Assembly: GCA_016630955.3 (NCBI GenBank) | Contig: CM049987.1 | Location: 372,001-436,000 of the forward strand | Origin: Didymella arachidicola | Lineage: Eukaryota; Ascomycota; Dothideomycetes; Pleosporales; Didymellaceae | DNA length: 64,000 nucleotides | Reading direction: 5' to 3' | Part shown: positions 43,010 through 53,761 of the stretch, in pieces | Layout: every line of letters starts with the position of its first letter | Numbering within the stretch: the stretch's first letter is position 1 | Position numbers and translations under genes: made by a program | The notes under the pieces: model-generated | Told to the model about the DNA's origin: nothing | What the model saw: only the letters and a program-made list of their open reading frames with translations | Databases searched by the model: none

Positions 43010-44455
43010 CTACCGCGGGCTTGATGTGCGCTTCGGCTGCACGCTCTCCCTCTGCACCCTCAGACTCCTCATGTTACTCCCCGAGCTAGCTCTTCCCCCG
43101 AGCCGCCCATCTTCATCGAAGCTCTTGCCCTTCCTGTTCTCCTCATCATCGCTGTCGGCCAAGTCGCCGAGCTCGAACTGGTTCTCGACGTCGTAGTCAT
43201 GCATCAGGCCCGCGCCCTCGCCGCCCTGAGAACGTCGCACCCCGCTGCCGTTGCTCTGCATGTATAGTTCCTGACTCCGGCGGGCCTGCATACTGCGTCT
43301 TGTGGGGAAGCCGCTGATGGCGTCGCTGGGGATGCCGTCGGAGAGAGCGTTACCGAGGGTGTGCGAGCCGTTGGGGTCTTCGCGCGAGAGATTCAGAAGG
43401 TAGACGCCAGAGAAGATGATGAGGAAGCCGCAGAGGAGCGAGATTGTGTTGACGGCGGAGGTGGTGTTGAAGCCTTGGAAGAGGAGGCAGGAGGCGATGA
43501 GGGTAAAGGTTGTAAAGGTCACGTAGTAAAGGGGGTTAACGCTGTGAGATGTCAGTGGGTGGTGGGTCGAGTGGGGAGGGAGGGAACGCACATGTTGGTG
43601 CTGAACTGCGACAGGGCTTTGTTGAAGTAGTTCATCTGCGTGAGAATGCAGCCGACGACAATGATCACAAAGACGTAGGTCGAGGGGTGCGTGAACTGGT
43701 TGTTGCCAGCGAATGTCATCTTGAGCGCAATGCCAAAGGCCTTGATGAACATGATGGACACGGAGCCGGTGGTGGCGCAGATGGAGAGGTAGATGAGCGG
43801 GTTCTTGCGGCCGTGCTTGGGGGCGATCTTGTAGATCATGAAGATGGAGAAGACAGCGACGAAGAGGCAGTAGACGAGGAAGCCTGGAGGGCGTTAGCTG
43901 AGTGCCAGTGCCAGAAGCAGTGCGCGTGTGTTGCGGCCAACGTACCAGGCTGGAGCGCCAGGTGCAGGATCTCATCGACCGAAGAGACCTCCTTGTCCGG
44001 CGGGGCATGCAGCACGATGATGACGCTCCCGATCAGACAAATTGCGCAGCCAATCTTGCCCAGGAGGCCCAGCTGCTCGTCGAGGAAGTAGCTGCCCAGG
44101 ACGGCGCCGATCAGGACACTCAGGGCGCCGAGCGGGGTGACGAGGATGGCGGGGGCAAAGGCGTAGGCGGCGAAGTTGAAGATCTCGCCCAGGACCATGG
44201 TGATGATGCCGGCCCACCAGGTCGAGTTGCGCAGGTACGAGTAGCCGTCGCCGTCGAAGCCGTGCTTCTCCATCGAGGCATTGAGGCCCTTTTTGGTGAT
44301 GACGAAGCTGGCGCCGATGGCGAGCGACGACGAGACTGCGAGGCAGAGGCCGACATATCTGGAGCGGTCAGCGGGTGGTGCGGGTGGTGAGTGGTGCGGT
44401 GGTGCTGGGGGCGGTGCTGAGGAGCGGGCGCTGCAGCGTACTTGTCTTCGACCAT
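43010..44455 (-). CDS. NIPA-type magnesium transporter
   Basis: Exons 44442-44455 (14 nt), 43946-44358, 43592-43883 and 43010-43541, with introns of 83, 62 and 50 bp in phases 2, 1 and 2, give 416 residues. NIPA (Mg_trans_NIPA) proteins move Mg2+ across plasma or vacuole/endosome membranes. Hallmarks: MVEDKYVGLCLAVSSSLAIG with ASFVITKKGLN, WWAGIITMVLGEIFNFAAYA, FAPAILVTPLGALSVLIGAV, LGSYFLDEQLGLLGKIGCAI, and STNIVNPLYYVTFTTFTLIA across the last splice. About nine membrane helices are followed by an 130-residue charged cytoplasmic tail. The start ATG plus four codons form a micro-exon, supported by the in-frame join to YVGLCLA. Confidence 0.94.
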
Positions 44456-46007
44456 GATGTCGGGGGGAATATGAATATGGGCTGCGTGTGCAGAGGAGCG
44501 CTCGAATGCGCCGTGCGAAGGCTGCAGGCGTCTTGCGAGGAGCGGTGCGCTGCGACGGTGCGGTGCGGTGCGGTGATTATCGATAGACGTGGTCCGTCGG
44601 CTCAACAGCGCAGACCTCAGCACTTGAGCTCTGCTTGCGACGGCGCGTGCGGGTGGTGCTGCAGTCTGCTCTCTCTCCTGCTGCCGGATGCGGCTTGTGT
44701 GCGAGGCGGTGCGTCGGTGGTCGTGGCAGGCAGGGCCCTGGAAGCGATGCGCGTTTCACCAAACGCCGCCGAGGAGTCGACGTCGGGGGTCTCGAGGGAG
44801 GGAAAGGGAAGGGAGGTCACCTGCAGCAGAGGGAGCGGCCGAGGTGGAGATGGGCAGCACTACAATCGCAAGGAGACGGGCAGTACTACAATCGCAAGGA
44901 GACGGGCAGTACTACAATCGCAAGGAGACGGGCAGTACTACAATCGCAAGGAGACGGGCAGTACTACAACCAGAGCAATTCAGGCAGGACAGGCACAAAC
45001 AATATCTATCGACAACGGCAGCACGAGCACACCTGGGGAACAGCGGGTTATCGCCAAACCCAGTTCAACAAGTGTCCAGTGGCGCTCCCGTTCAGGTACC
45101 GTCTCACCTTAGCAAGGTTCCGCCGGCTCCCTTTGCTGGCGTGAGGCTGAGCAGCCCAGATCGATTCCATGCAGGGGCCATCGTGCGACGCCTAAGGAAC
45201 TGACGCCCTTGTTCACGGCCAGACGCGTAACCCTCGGTTTCCGACTGCGCCCATCTTTCGTCACCCTTCACCACGCTTTGCTCTTCACACGCATCGATAT
45301 AGTGAATACACACGAGTACGCGTCTGTAGATTAACTAGTTGTAAAAGTAGATATGGCAGCATGCACAACCTCCAACCGCAGCATCCGGACGACGTCAGCG
45401 CAACACGAGGCTGCCGGAAGATGCCTGAAATAGACCTTTGCCGACCCCACAGTCGATATCGACACCCACTGCTCTCGTGAGTGACGCACTTCGTCTTCCA
45501 CACATCCTCGCAGCCACGCATGCGTCCTGACTGTCCTGCGATGCCCTCTGCCATTCTCCGTCTTCCGTCCTGGGTATCGTTGCCACCTGTGCTATGCCTC
45601 CCAAACGCCCAAATCCAACATCCCAATAACATACTCCTCAACTCCTCAATCATGCTTGTTTGGTGCTGTCTTCAAGGTCCAGGAAAGAAGCTGCGTGCAC
45701 GCTGACATACCTTGCTGTTGCGCTGTCCGCAAGCCTTCCAGGGAACCAGAAGCTACGTGGTCCCTTACGTATCAGAACTGTGCTTAGTACATTATTAGTA
45801 GATGCTGTGAAAACGTGGCTAGTGTGAAGTCGATAGATATCAATGACCCTCAGCTGCTGGAAGGGCTGGAGTTGGTGGAGGAGGGTCGTCTAGGAGGAAC
45901 ATGATGGAAAGATCCGGACAAGGCGCATTGAGCGTGAAAGAGGAAGCTAAATGTTAGTAATCGAAAGGTAACTGAAAGGCCTTCAAAGACTCCAAGCGTG
46001 GCGGATT
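44456..46007. other. Intergenic with minisatellite
   Basis: NIPA promoter and 5' leader, the 26-bp tandem repeat at 44852-44975, and the 3' flank of the acidic-protein gene. The plus-strand frames across the repeat are open in all three registers because of the repeat itself, so I do not call them genes. Confidence 0.55.
44852..44975 (+). repeat. 26-bp tandem repeat (minisatellite), 4.8 copies
   Basis: A 26-bp unit beginning GGGCAGTACTACAATCGCAA (ending GGAGAC) occurs at 44852, 44878, 44904 and 44930, then as a partial fifth copy at 44956-44975. Copy 1 differs by one base and the last by a few. Because 26 is not a multiple of three, successive copies are read in rotating frames. Confidence 0.95.
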
Positions 46008-48591
46008 TCACACCCTGGCTCGTTTCGCGTCTGGCAAACACAAGTCAGCATCGAGCCCGTTTGTGTAACGAGAAAGCCATACCTGTGGAGCCGGGCACAT
46101 CGTCAGTCCCGTCGCCGACTTCATCGATCGACCGCTTCTGTCCCTGAGGAGAGGCCGGCTTGCGATCCTTCGATGAAGTCAACGCGAGGTCTGCAGCCGA
46201 AGACGTTGTAGCTCCGGGCTGTTCCGTCACGCCACCCTCTTCATCTTCGCGGGCGGTGGTGTCATCATGTAAGAGTATTGCATCTTCTCCTGGGAGATTC
46301 GAGGCAGGGTCTGCGTCGACCGCCCACTCTGGGGCATTATCGAGATCCAGGAGAGCATTAGCATGCGTGACATCCTCTGCGGCTTTGTACGTCTCCTCGC
46401 CGAAATCGCCATCATTGACTTCGTGCAAAGGCTGCTCGTCGAAGCCGAGGTTGATCTCTCCATCCATCTCTTGATAGTTGTAGTCGGCAAAATCTTGGTT
46501 AGCGTCGCCGACATAGCCAACATTACCCTCGAACGGGTCTCCTACAATACCATCCGCTTGGTAGTCCTGGAAGGGGTCGTCCTGCTCGTAGGTCTCGGTG
46601 AAGTCTTGGAATGCATAATGGTTGGCATCGTCACCATACTGTGTCTGCGTAAGCAGCGTGGTGTCGTCGCCGTGCTCCTCAAAATCGGCTTCCTCTGCGC
46701 CTACGTCGTCAGGTCCCTCATGCTCAGGCACGAAGCCTGACTCTTGCACTTCTGTAAGGTCATCTCCTTGAACAGTGGACGAAGACGGCGATGCCTTATT
46801 TTGAGCGGACCCGTTTTCTTGCTCGTCCTCGTCATCACTGTAGTCGACGAAGTCTTCGGCTTCCTGCCTTTCATGTGCAAGTTGGTCGGGTGTCTTCTTA
46901 TCCTGAAATGCAGATACGTGTTGCTCAGCTGCCGCTTCAAGCTGCGACTCACACTCTGTCTCGTTTCGCTTCTCGGTGGGCGAAGTTGCTGCGTTGTTTG
47001 TGGGATCAAGGTTAGCAGCATCTTGAGCATCATGAGACTCCTCGTCAGGATCATCTTCAGACTCCTGAACATTCCCAGCGTACTCGGGCTGTTCGGGTTC
47101 CTGCGACAGTGGTGCATCCTTTCGTTGCTGAGCATCTTCTTGGGTGAAGCTTTCTTCTTGCTCTTCTCCTCCCTCTTCTCCTCCCTCTTCTTCTACTTCT
47201 TCCTCAGCGTCGCTAGATCCTTGCTCTTCGTGTCCGTCGGCTCCTATATCCTGTTGCGCAGCACTGTGGATAGATGCAGGGGAGCTAGCATCTTCCTCCT
47301 CATTCTCTTCATCATCCCACTCAACTTGATCATGTTCGGTCGAAGCAGCGGAGTCAATGTTTGAGAAGTGCGTCTCACCTGCAGATACTGCGGCTTCCAA
47401 AGCCGAATACCCACTGCCCTGCTCGGCGTACTGCGCAATATCAGCGAGCAACGTCGCGAAACGCGGGCGGAACTGTAACGAGATGTAGAAGCACTCAGGG
47501 TCCTCATTGCCATCTTGTGCCTGCAACGTATGGTATAGATCGACCAGTCGCTCCAGCGACACAGCTACGCAGGCGGTGTTGTCTTCATAAAGCTCAAGGT
47601 TGTGCAAATGGTCGAACTTGAAACCGATCTCATGTTCGCCAGAAACATCGTCACCAAGGGATAGCCTGCAGGCTTGGAAGAGATCTGCGATGCTAGACTT
47701 CGCCACGGACAAGTCTTCGAGCAGAAAGTCACCACTGTCGTCAAGATCATGCTGTTTGAACAGCCAATATTCGTTCCCTGCGTAGTTGACAGTCACGGGC
47801 CGAACTTCGATCTGGTGGACATTATGGTGCCCACTCTCAAAATCCTCATTGGCCTCTGCTTGCTGCGCCTCGCGATGGTCTGGCGCAAGCTCATCATGTT
47901 GAGAATGATCTTCTGTTGAAAGTGCAACGCCGCCTTCATCATCGATGTGGACGTCTGTTTCCACGTCTGCATTCTGCAATTCGGCATCTTGTGTGTCATG
48001 CTCGGCAACAGATCCTGCCGTCTCGAGATTCTCCGCACCATCTTGTGTTTGCACATCCTCTGTGTCTGCTGCGATAGGCTCCAGCGGCTGCTCGCCTTGC
48101 TGGGTCTGCACGTCCTCAACGTGGTCATCGACTTGCACAGCTGTTTCCTCCAGATCGAATGTCACTTGAACACCTTCCTCTTCATGGGCTGATGGGCTCT
48201 GCATCTCGACCGGCTGCTGCGCCTCGTCATCGGAGTAGTCGATCAAGTCCTCGTCTGGCGGCGCGAGCATATCTGCCTCAAATGTGACTGCGCTTTCGTC
48301 GACATCCTGGATCACTGCGGTTGTATCTTCGTCATACACGTCATCTTCCTCGATCAGATCGCCATGGTCGGCCATGAAATCGTCCTGGTCAATGTGTTCT
48401 GACACGTCAATACCACCATCTGTGCCCGCATCATTCAGTGACATGTCATCGTCGTGGATCGAGGGTGCAACGTCCAGGTCGAGGTCGATATCGCCATCGC
48501 CGAAGTCGAAAGCAGTATCAGGGAGCATGTCCATGTTGTCGTCTGGCGCGGATACTTCGAGAGCTGGTATGATTTGAGCAGCAGTGGCCAT
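46008..48591 (-). CDS. Highly acidic, probably nuclear protein
   Basis: Exons 46083-48591 and 46008-46030 across a 52-bp intron (donor GTATGG, acceptor TTGCCAG) give 843 residues and a C-terminus ...GSTDAKRARV. Reading through the donor would instead end at 46045. Start chosen at ATG 48591 (MATAAQIIPALEVSAPDDNM); the frame is open 43 codons further but that part is not protein-like. The protein is extremely rich in Asp and Glu. A motif (I/V)DYSDDE occurs twice, at 116-123 and near residue 590. One folded, less acidic island at about 261-392 (VRPVTVNYAGNEYWLFKQHD ... FYISLQFRPRFATLLADIAQ) is probably the conserved domain. KRSIDEVGD and KRAR near the end look like nuclear localisation signals. 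Family not recognised. Confidence 0.8.
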
Positions 48592-49410
48592 AGTTACTAT
48601 TGTGTACGGGATATTCAGCCAGTGAGGGGCACCCTGAGACGTGATCGATCCCAACGCGTCACTACCGCGTGTGGCGATGCAGCAAAGGGCTGTAGAAGGG
48701 CAGTGTAGTGTAATCTGCAAAGAGAGGGTTGAGGGCTAACGGCGCATCGCGTCGATAGTAACAAGCCTTGAAAGTCCAAGTGTGGGATCGAGGAGATTGG
48801 AGAGTGAAATAAAGACAAAGGGTTTCAAGGGTTCTGTGGGTCTGTTACACGCCAAGGCGTATGGCGAACTGGTTCGTGACTCGAAAAGCAGCAATGAAGT
48901 ACTGTGGGCGAGAAGTGTAAGCTGAATCCTCACGATATGTGCGTCTCGGCAAGTCCAGATTCGTGCGTTGTTGTACTGCGCGAGGTTGATGTCGCGTTCA
49001 GGCGGTCGTGGCGTGGGCAAGGGAGGAGCTCTGCTGTTTAAGTGCTGCAGACGGTGCGCTAGCGAAGGCCGCGAAGGCCCCTGCCGCCACACGTGATTCT
49101 CCACATTGAACTTCCAGGTGTTCAGTGTTGCGACGCGCACAAGTGCTTGTGATAGAGCTGTCTGACCGGGGTTCTTGTTGTTGCAGTTGCCTGGCAGCCG
49201 ACCTACTGGACTTGCACTTTAGTTCCTCCTCTCCAAATCCGTGTCTCGAGATTTTGGTGGTGTAGAGTCCACTCGATCAACGTTCCCCCTCCATCCTCAA
49301 CCTGCGCGGTCGACCACAGCACCGTAGCTCTCGCAGCGTCCACTATCGTTCTTTGAGAGTCCAACACGCCCTTCCACTTTTCCAGACTTGCCAATTGATC
49401 ACCCCTGAAC
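48592..49410. other. Divergent intergenic region
   Basis: Promoters of the acidic-protein gene and delta-COP. Minus-strand frame 48736-49140 has no support. Confidence 0.55.
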
Positions 49411-51100
49411 ATGGTACACACCCAGCCGCCTGCGATAGGCCATCTGTCAACAGCAAGCTGACCCACGCAGGTGGTCCTCGCAGCGTCGATATGCACCCGG
49501 GGCGGCAAGGCCGTCCTCTCGCGCCAGTTCCGCGAGATGCAGCGCTCCCGCATTGAAGCCCTCCTCGCCTCGTTCCCCAAGCTCGCCGACAGCAACACCC
49601 AGCACACCACCTGCGAACAGGACAACGTGCGCTACGTATACCAGCCCCTCGACGAGCTGTACATGGTCCTGATCACCAACCTGCAATCGAACATTCTGCA
49701 GGACATCAACTCGCTGCACCTCTTCGCCCAGGTCGTCTCGTCAACATGCAAGTCCCTCGACGAGCGTGAGATCTTGAGAAACGCCTTCGAGCTGCTCACC
49801 GCTTTCGATGAGATCGTCACGCTGGGATACAGGGAAAACCTCACCATGAGCCAGATCAAGACGTTCTTGGACATGGAGTCGCATGAGGAGCGCATCCAGG
49901 AGATCATTGCGCGGAACAAGGAGCTCGAGGCTTCCGAGGAGCGCAAGCGCAGGGCCAAGCAGCTGGAGATGCAGCGCAAGGAGATGTCACGGTCGCAACG
50001 CGCAGGAGGTGGTATGGGAGGCGGCATGGGCGGTGGTATGGGCGGTGGCATGGGACGCCAATCCTCCTACCCTGCATTCACACCGAGTACGCCCACACAA
50101 ACAGTGCCCGACACCTACGACAGCTACGAGGCATCGAAGAAGGCGCCGACCAAGCCCCTGGCTCTAGGCAAGAAGGGCATGCAGCTCGGCAAGAAGAACA
50201 AGACCAACAGTGCCTTCGATCAGATCGCCGGCGACCTGCCCTCAGAGAGCGAGCCTCTCGTCGCACCCAAGGCCTCTGCTCCCGCTGCTGCTGCCCCAGC
50301 CAGCGTCCGTCAATCGACCGCGAACGACCGCGAAGCCATCCATATTACCACCAACGAGACCATCTCGGCGCGCCTCGACCGCGAAGGTCTGCTCAAGTCC
50401 TTTGAAGTCAAGGGCGAGATGCAGCTCAAGATCAGCGACGCCTCTTTGACACAAGTGAAGCTGGACCTGCAGACCGGCGACACACGCGGCGCACAACTGA
50501 TGACACATCCCAAGGTCGACAAGACCGTGTTCCGCAACTCGCAGGTCATCCAGCTCGCCGACACAACCAAGGGGTTCCCCGCGAACATGGGCATCGGCGT
50601 GATGAAGTGGAAGCTCACGCCGCGCGCCGACGACGTATCGGACCCGCCCATCACGTTCCGCGTCTGGGTCGAGGAGAGCGGCAACACCTTCAACATCACC
50701 GTCGAGTACGAGCTGACGGGCTCCGCGCCGCTCAAGGACGTCACCGTCACGATCCCGTACGAGACCGACGAGCCCAACGTCGGCTCCTTCGACGCCGTGT
50801 ACGAGGTCAGCGGCGACAGCATCGAGTGGAACATTGGCGCCGTCGATGTGAGCAACAGCTCTGGCAGCTTCGAGTTCGAGGCCCAGGCTGCCAGCGACGC
50901 AGAGTTCTTCCCCATGCGTGTGCGCTTCAGCAAGAGCACGCCGTTTGTCGATGTCGATGTACGTTATACCTTACTCTTGAAAGCTGGATTCATGCTAACC
51001 CCACCCACAGGTCTCCAACGTAACCCTGCTCTCCATGAACCAGGATGTCAGCTTCACCAAGGACGTCCGCTCGACCGCCGATGTGTACGAGATCGCATAA
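49411..51100 (+). CDS. RET2: Coatomer subunit delta (COPI)
   Basis: Exons 49411-49413 (the ATG alone), 49471-50958 and 51011-51100, with introns of 57 and 52 bp in phase 0, give 526 residues, normal for the family. Delta-COP is part of the COPI coat that returns vesicles from Golgi to ER. N-terminal longin-like domain: MVVLAASICTRGGKAVLSRQ, REMQRSRIEALLASFPKLAD, then VRYVYQPLDELYMVLITNLQ. A charged helix is followed by a Met/Gly linker. The C-terminal mu-homology domain spans about 270-526 with GFPANMGIGVMKWKLTPRAD, VWVEESGNTFNITVEYEL and the final NVTLLSMNQDVSFTKDVRST. Without the first intron the gene has no ATG: position 49471 is GTG, in frame with yeast-like MVVLAAS. Confidence 0.97.
50005..50055 (+). 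repeat. 12-bp Gly-Gly/Met repeats in delta-COP linker
   Basis: Four near-perfect GGN-GGN-ATG-GGN units encode GGGMGGGMGGGMGGGMG between the longin-like and mu-homology domains. Confidence 0.85.
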
Positions 51101-51705
51101 GGAGACGCGGAGGTTTGAACTTCTGGAGTGGAGGGCTGGAAAAGCATAGGCTAGAGCGGACGCCAATGAACACCACGAGCGATTTGACTTGCCTCTCGGC
51201 CACTTTGCCCCACCCTGACGTGCTGGCCGTGACTTCGATTGGATTGTTGAAGCTGCACTCCACCTGGTGCACGGTGGACGTCGACAACGCAAAGATGTGT
51301 GAGAGATTCTGTAATGCATTAGCGGCTTCGATCATGGGGCTGAAGTGTCATCGATTCGAAGCGACAACTGTGTATGCAATCATACGCAGATCACTGTATA
51401 ATGCATGCGTCTGGAGGGTGTATTTGATTCATTACTCAGTCATACATCTATGCGTTCTACTATTGTGCTACGCGAGTCAAATTGTGGTATCCAACGTGAA
51501 CACTCCATTATGTGTTGCGAAATGCCGCCTGCTAAACGCTTGCTAAAATGTGAAGGGTATGGCCAAATGCAAAATGACGTATCGTGAAAGGCCGTAAATG
51601 TATGGGATATGTCGGCCGTCAAATCTGTGTTGTGAACTTTGCGCTGACTGAGGCGACTAACATGGCGTTGGTGGTGCTGGTCTATCTTTGCTTCTCGGTG
51701 TCTAC
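51101..51705. other. Convergent 3' flanks
   Basis: 3' regions of delta-COP and the CBM-like gene. The open frame beyond the second delta-COP donor is intron read-through. Confidence 0.6.
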
Positions 51706-53761
51706 TCATATGACAGCGTCGCCAAGATAGCTGAAGTCATCCATGAGCATATCGAGCTGACTCGTCGAGCTTTCACGCTGGACACTGATCCTCTTTGGTC
51801 GCAACGTAGCTTCGCTCTGGATTGTCTCTTTGCTCTTAGATGCCTCCTTGGGAAGACTATAGCCCTGGAAGCCGAGACCGAAGCACGCAGCCTGTCGTCT
51901 GGGCATAGTCTCAGGGTGCTGAATGTCAAGATTGAGGAGATCTGAGCTGAACGACATGGCTGAGAGACGGAGGGTGGCGAGGTCAAGTTGTGGTGGTGTA
52001 GAGGTGCGATCGGTGACGTAGTCTTCCTCGTTCTCTTCGTTGATCCTTGTCGTTTGGACTTTGTTGAATGTTTGTTCAGCGAAAGAGTAGCGAACTGACT
52101 GGCGCAGCGGTGACCCTGCATCGCTGGACACACTGGTCGCGGAACTGAAGGTCGGCGACGCAACACCATCGTCATCAGAAGTCGCATAGCTGTCGAAGCT
52201 ACTCCACGTTGAGAAGTGACTGCGTTGCTTCCCAGAGATCTGTACTATGGACTCTTCGTCATTCTCATAAGCTGACAGAATGTCGGTCACTGCATCTTCT
52301 GTGTCGGCTCCTTCGATGGGTGTTGCCTCTTCAGACGACGAGATATTGTAGGTAAATAATGGTGCTGGGGTCAAGTATCGTGGAAGAGCAGGAAGATTCT
52401 TCTGTAATGGTGCATTCCGTGAGGTAGGACCGCGACTTCCTCCATAGCTGGATGACGGGCGCTTTTCGGTAGCCATCACCAGGGATGGCACTGGACGCTT
52501 GAGCACCGGCGCAGGCTTGAAGAACTGAACCTCTCTGGCTTGCTGAATAGCACTCTCGAATTCGTGCTGGAACTTGGGAGACGAAATCCACGGATCAGTC
52601 GCATAGAGGCTGCGCTTTGTTCGTCTGGTATTTGATGAGTTGGCTCGATTACGACCGGGCTCAACGTCAAACTCATCACTAACGATGGTCGGCGGGATGT
52701 ATGATCGACGGCGATGTACAGGCGTCTCGTTGGCTGGCAGCTCTGCTATGAATGGCAGTGCGTCAGTGAAAGGGTCAACGGGGTGAGACGACAGTGGTGA
52801 GAAGTTCTCAGTGATGGTAGGTATCGAAAGTGGTGCAGGGCTGGACCGCTGCGGCCGAGAGAAGTTCCTGGGCGAGCGTGGCGGTGCAGGTTGAAATGTC
52901 GGGAGAACGCCATCAGCTGTTGTACTGACGAGGACAGGTGCGCTGATTTGCATCTCTCGGACATCAGACGAGCTTCGTGACCTTGAGCGAGCCCGCTTCG
53001 AAGCGAACTTGTCTTTGAGTTCCTTGAAGTCTGCGAAGAGTGGTGTGGATGGAAGCATTGGCGACGCAGATGCGCTTCTAGCATGTCGTACTACGTTTGG
53101 TGATAGGAACTGGGTTGCCGGGGGATACGTAGCAGATTTGGGAGCCCATGGTGAGGGCAAGGGCAAAGCATAAGCTTCGCGGTTGGAGCAGCGAGGTCGG
53201 AGAGATGGCAATGGTTTGCCAGGAGGTACAGGCGTCAAGTATCTGTCCTTCGGATCGAGTGTAAATGCTGAAGCATCCACGATAGAGTTACTACGACTGC
53301 GCCCTTCGACTGGTATCTCCAATAAATTTACACTTTGGCCAGGCAACAGAGGGCAAATTGTTGTTGAAGGCTGTGAGGGATTGTGGCACTCTTTATCACC
53401 ATCAATTTCGTACTGTGAACGTTAGCAATGTCCACCACGATAACACGTATACTGACATAGTACCAGTATGTTCCTCCCATCTTCAACGGGCCGTCTCGTT
53501 TCGGTGAAAGCATGTCGAGGTCGCCGTCACAGAAGATGTCCGAGAAAGTGAAGCAGCCTTTCCAGATGCTCCGCCCACCTCGGGTATCAAGGTCAAGACT
53601 GTAGCGCTTGGAAAAGTTGTCCCAAGATCCGAGCAAGGCTACGCTACGAAGTGCAGCTGGGCATTGACTAGAGAAGGTTATGAGCTGCAGAGATCTGGCG
53701 GCGGCACAGGGAGGTACACATACAAAAGAAACGTATGTAGCGTGGTGTTGTCCATGGTCAT
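51706..53761 (-). CDS. CBM48/AMPK-beta-like domain protein with long disordered tail
   Basis: Exons 53724-53761, 53457-53667 and 51706-53412, with introns of 56 and 44 bp in phases 2 and 0, give 651 residues starting MTMDNTTLHTFLFQCPAALR. Residues about 14-115 look like a glycogen-binding beta-sandwich: SVALLGSWDNFSKRYSLDLD (the V-x-L-x-GSWDNW-type signature), RGGRSIWKGCFTFSDIFCDG, KRDGPLKMGGTYWYYYEIDG and NPSQPSTTICPLLPGQSVNL. Such domains occur in AMPK-beta subunits and starch-binding enzymes. The rest is Ser/Pro/Arg-rich and disordered apart from short motifs (LFADFKELKDKFASKRARSR) and a distinctive acidic C-terminus SQLDMLMDDFSYLGDAVI. Both splices are needed to bring the domain together. 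Function unknown; carbohydrate binding is inferred from the fold signature. Confidence 0.85.

Noticed and set aside
44375..45203. Three long plus-strand frames over the minisatellite
   Set aside because: Openness comes from the 26-bp repeat lacking stops in any frame; flanking codons are not protein-like and overlap the NIPA promoter.
46045..46082. Acidic-protein C-terminus GMAFSLHKRARC read directly through
   Set aside because: The donor GTATGG and acceptor TTGCCAG remove it and give a cleaner end, DAKRARV.
50959..51546. Long C-terminal extension of delta-COP
   Set aside because: Results from reading into the last intron; splicing at 50958/51011 restores the conserved end NVTLLSMNQDVS and stop.
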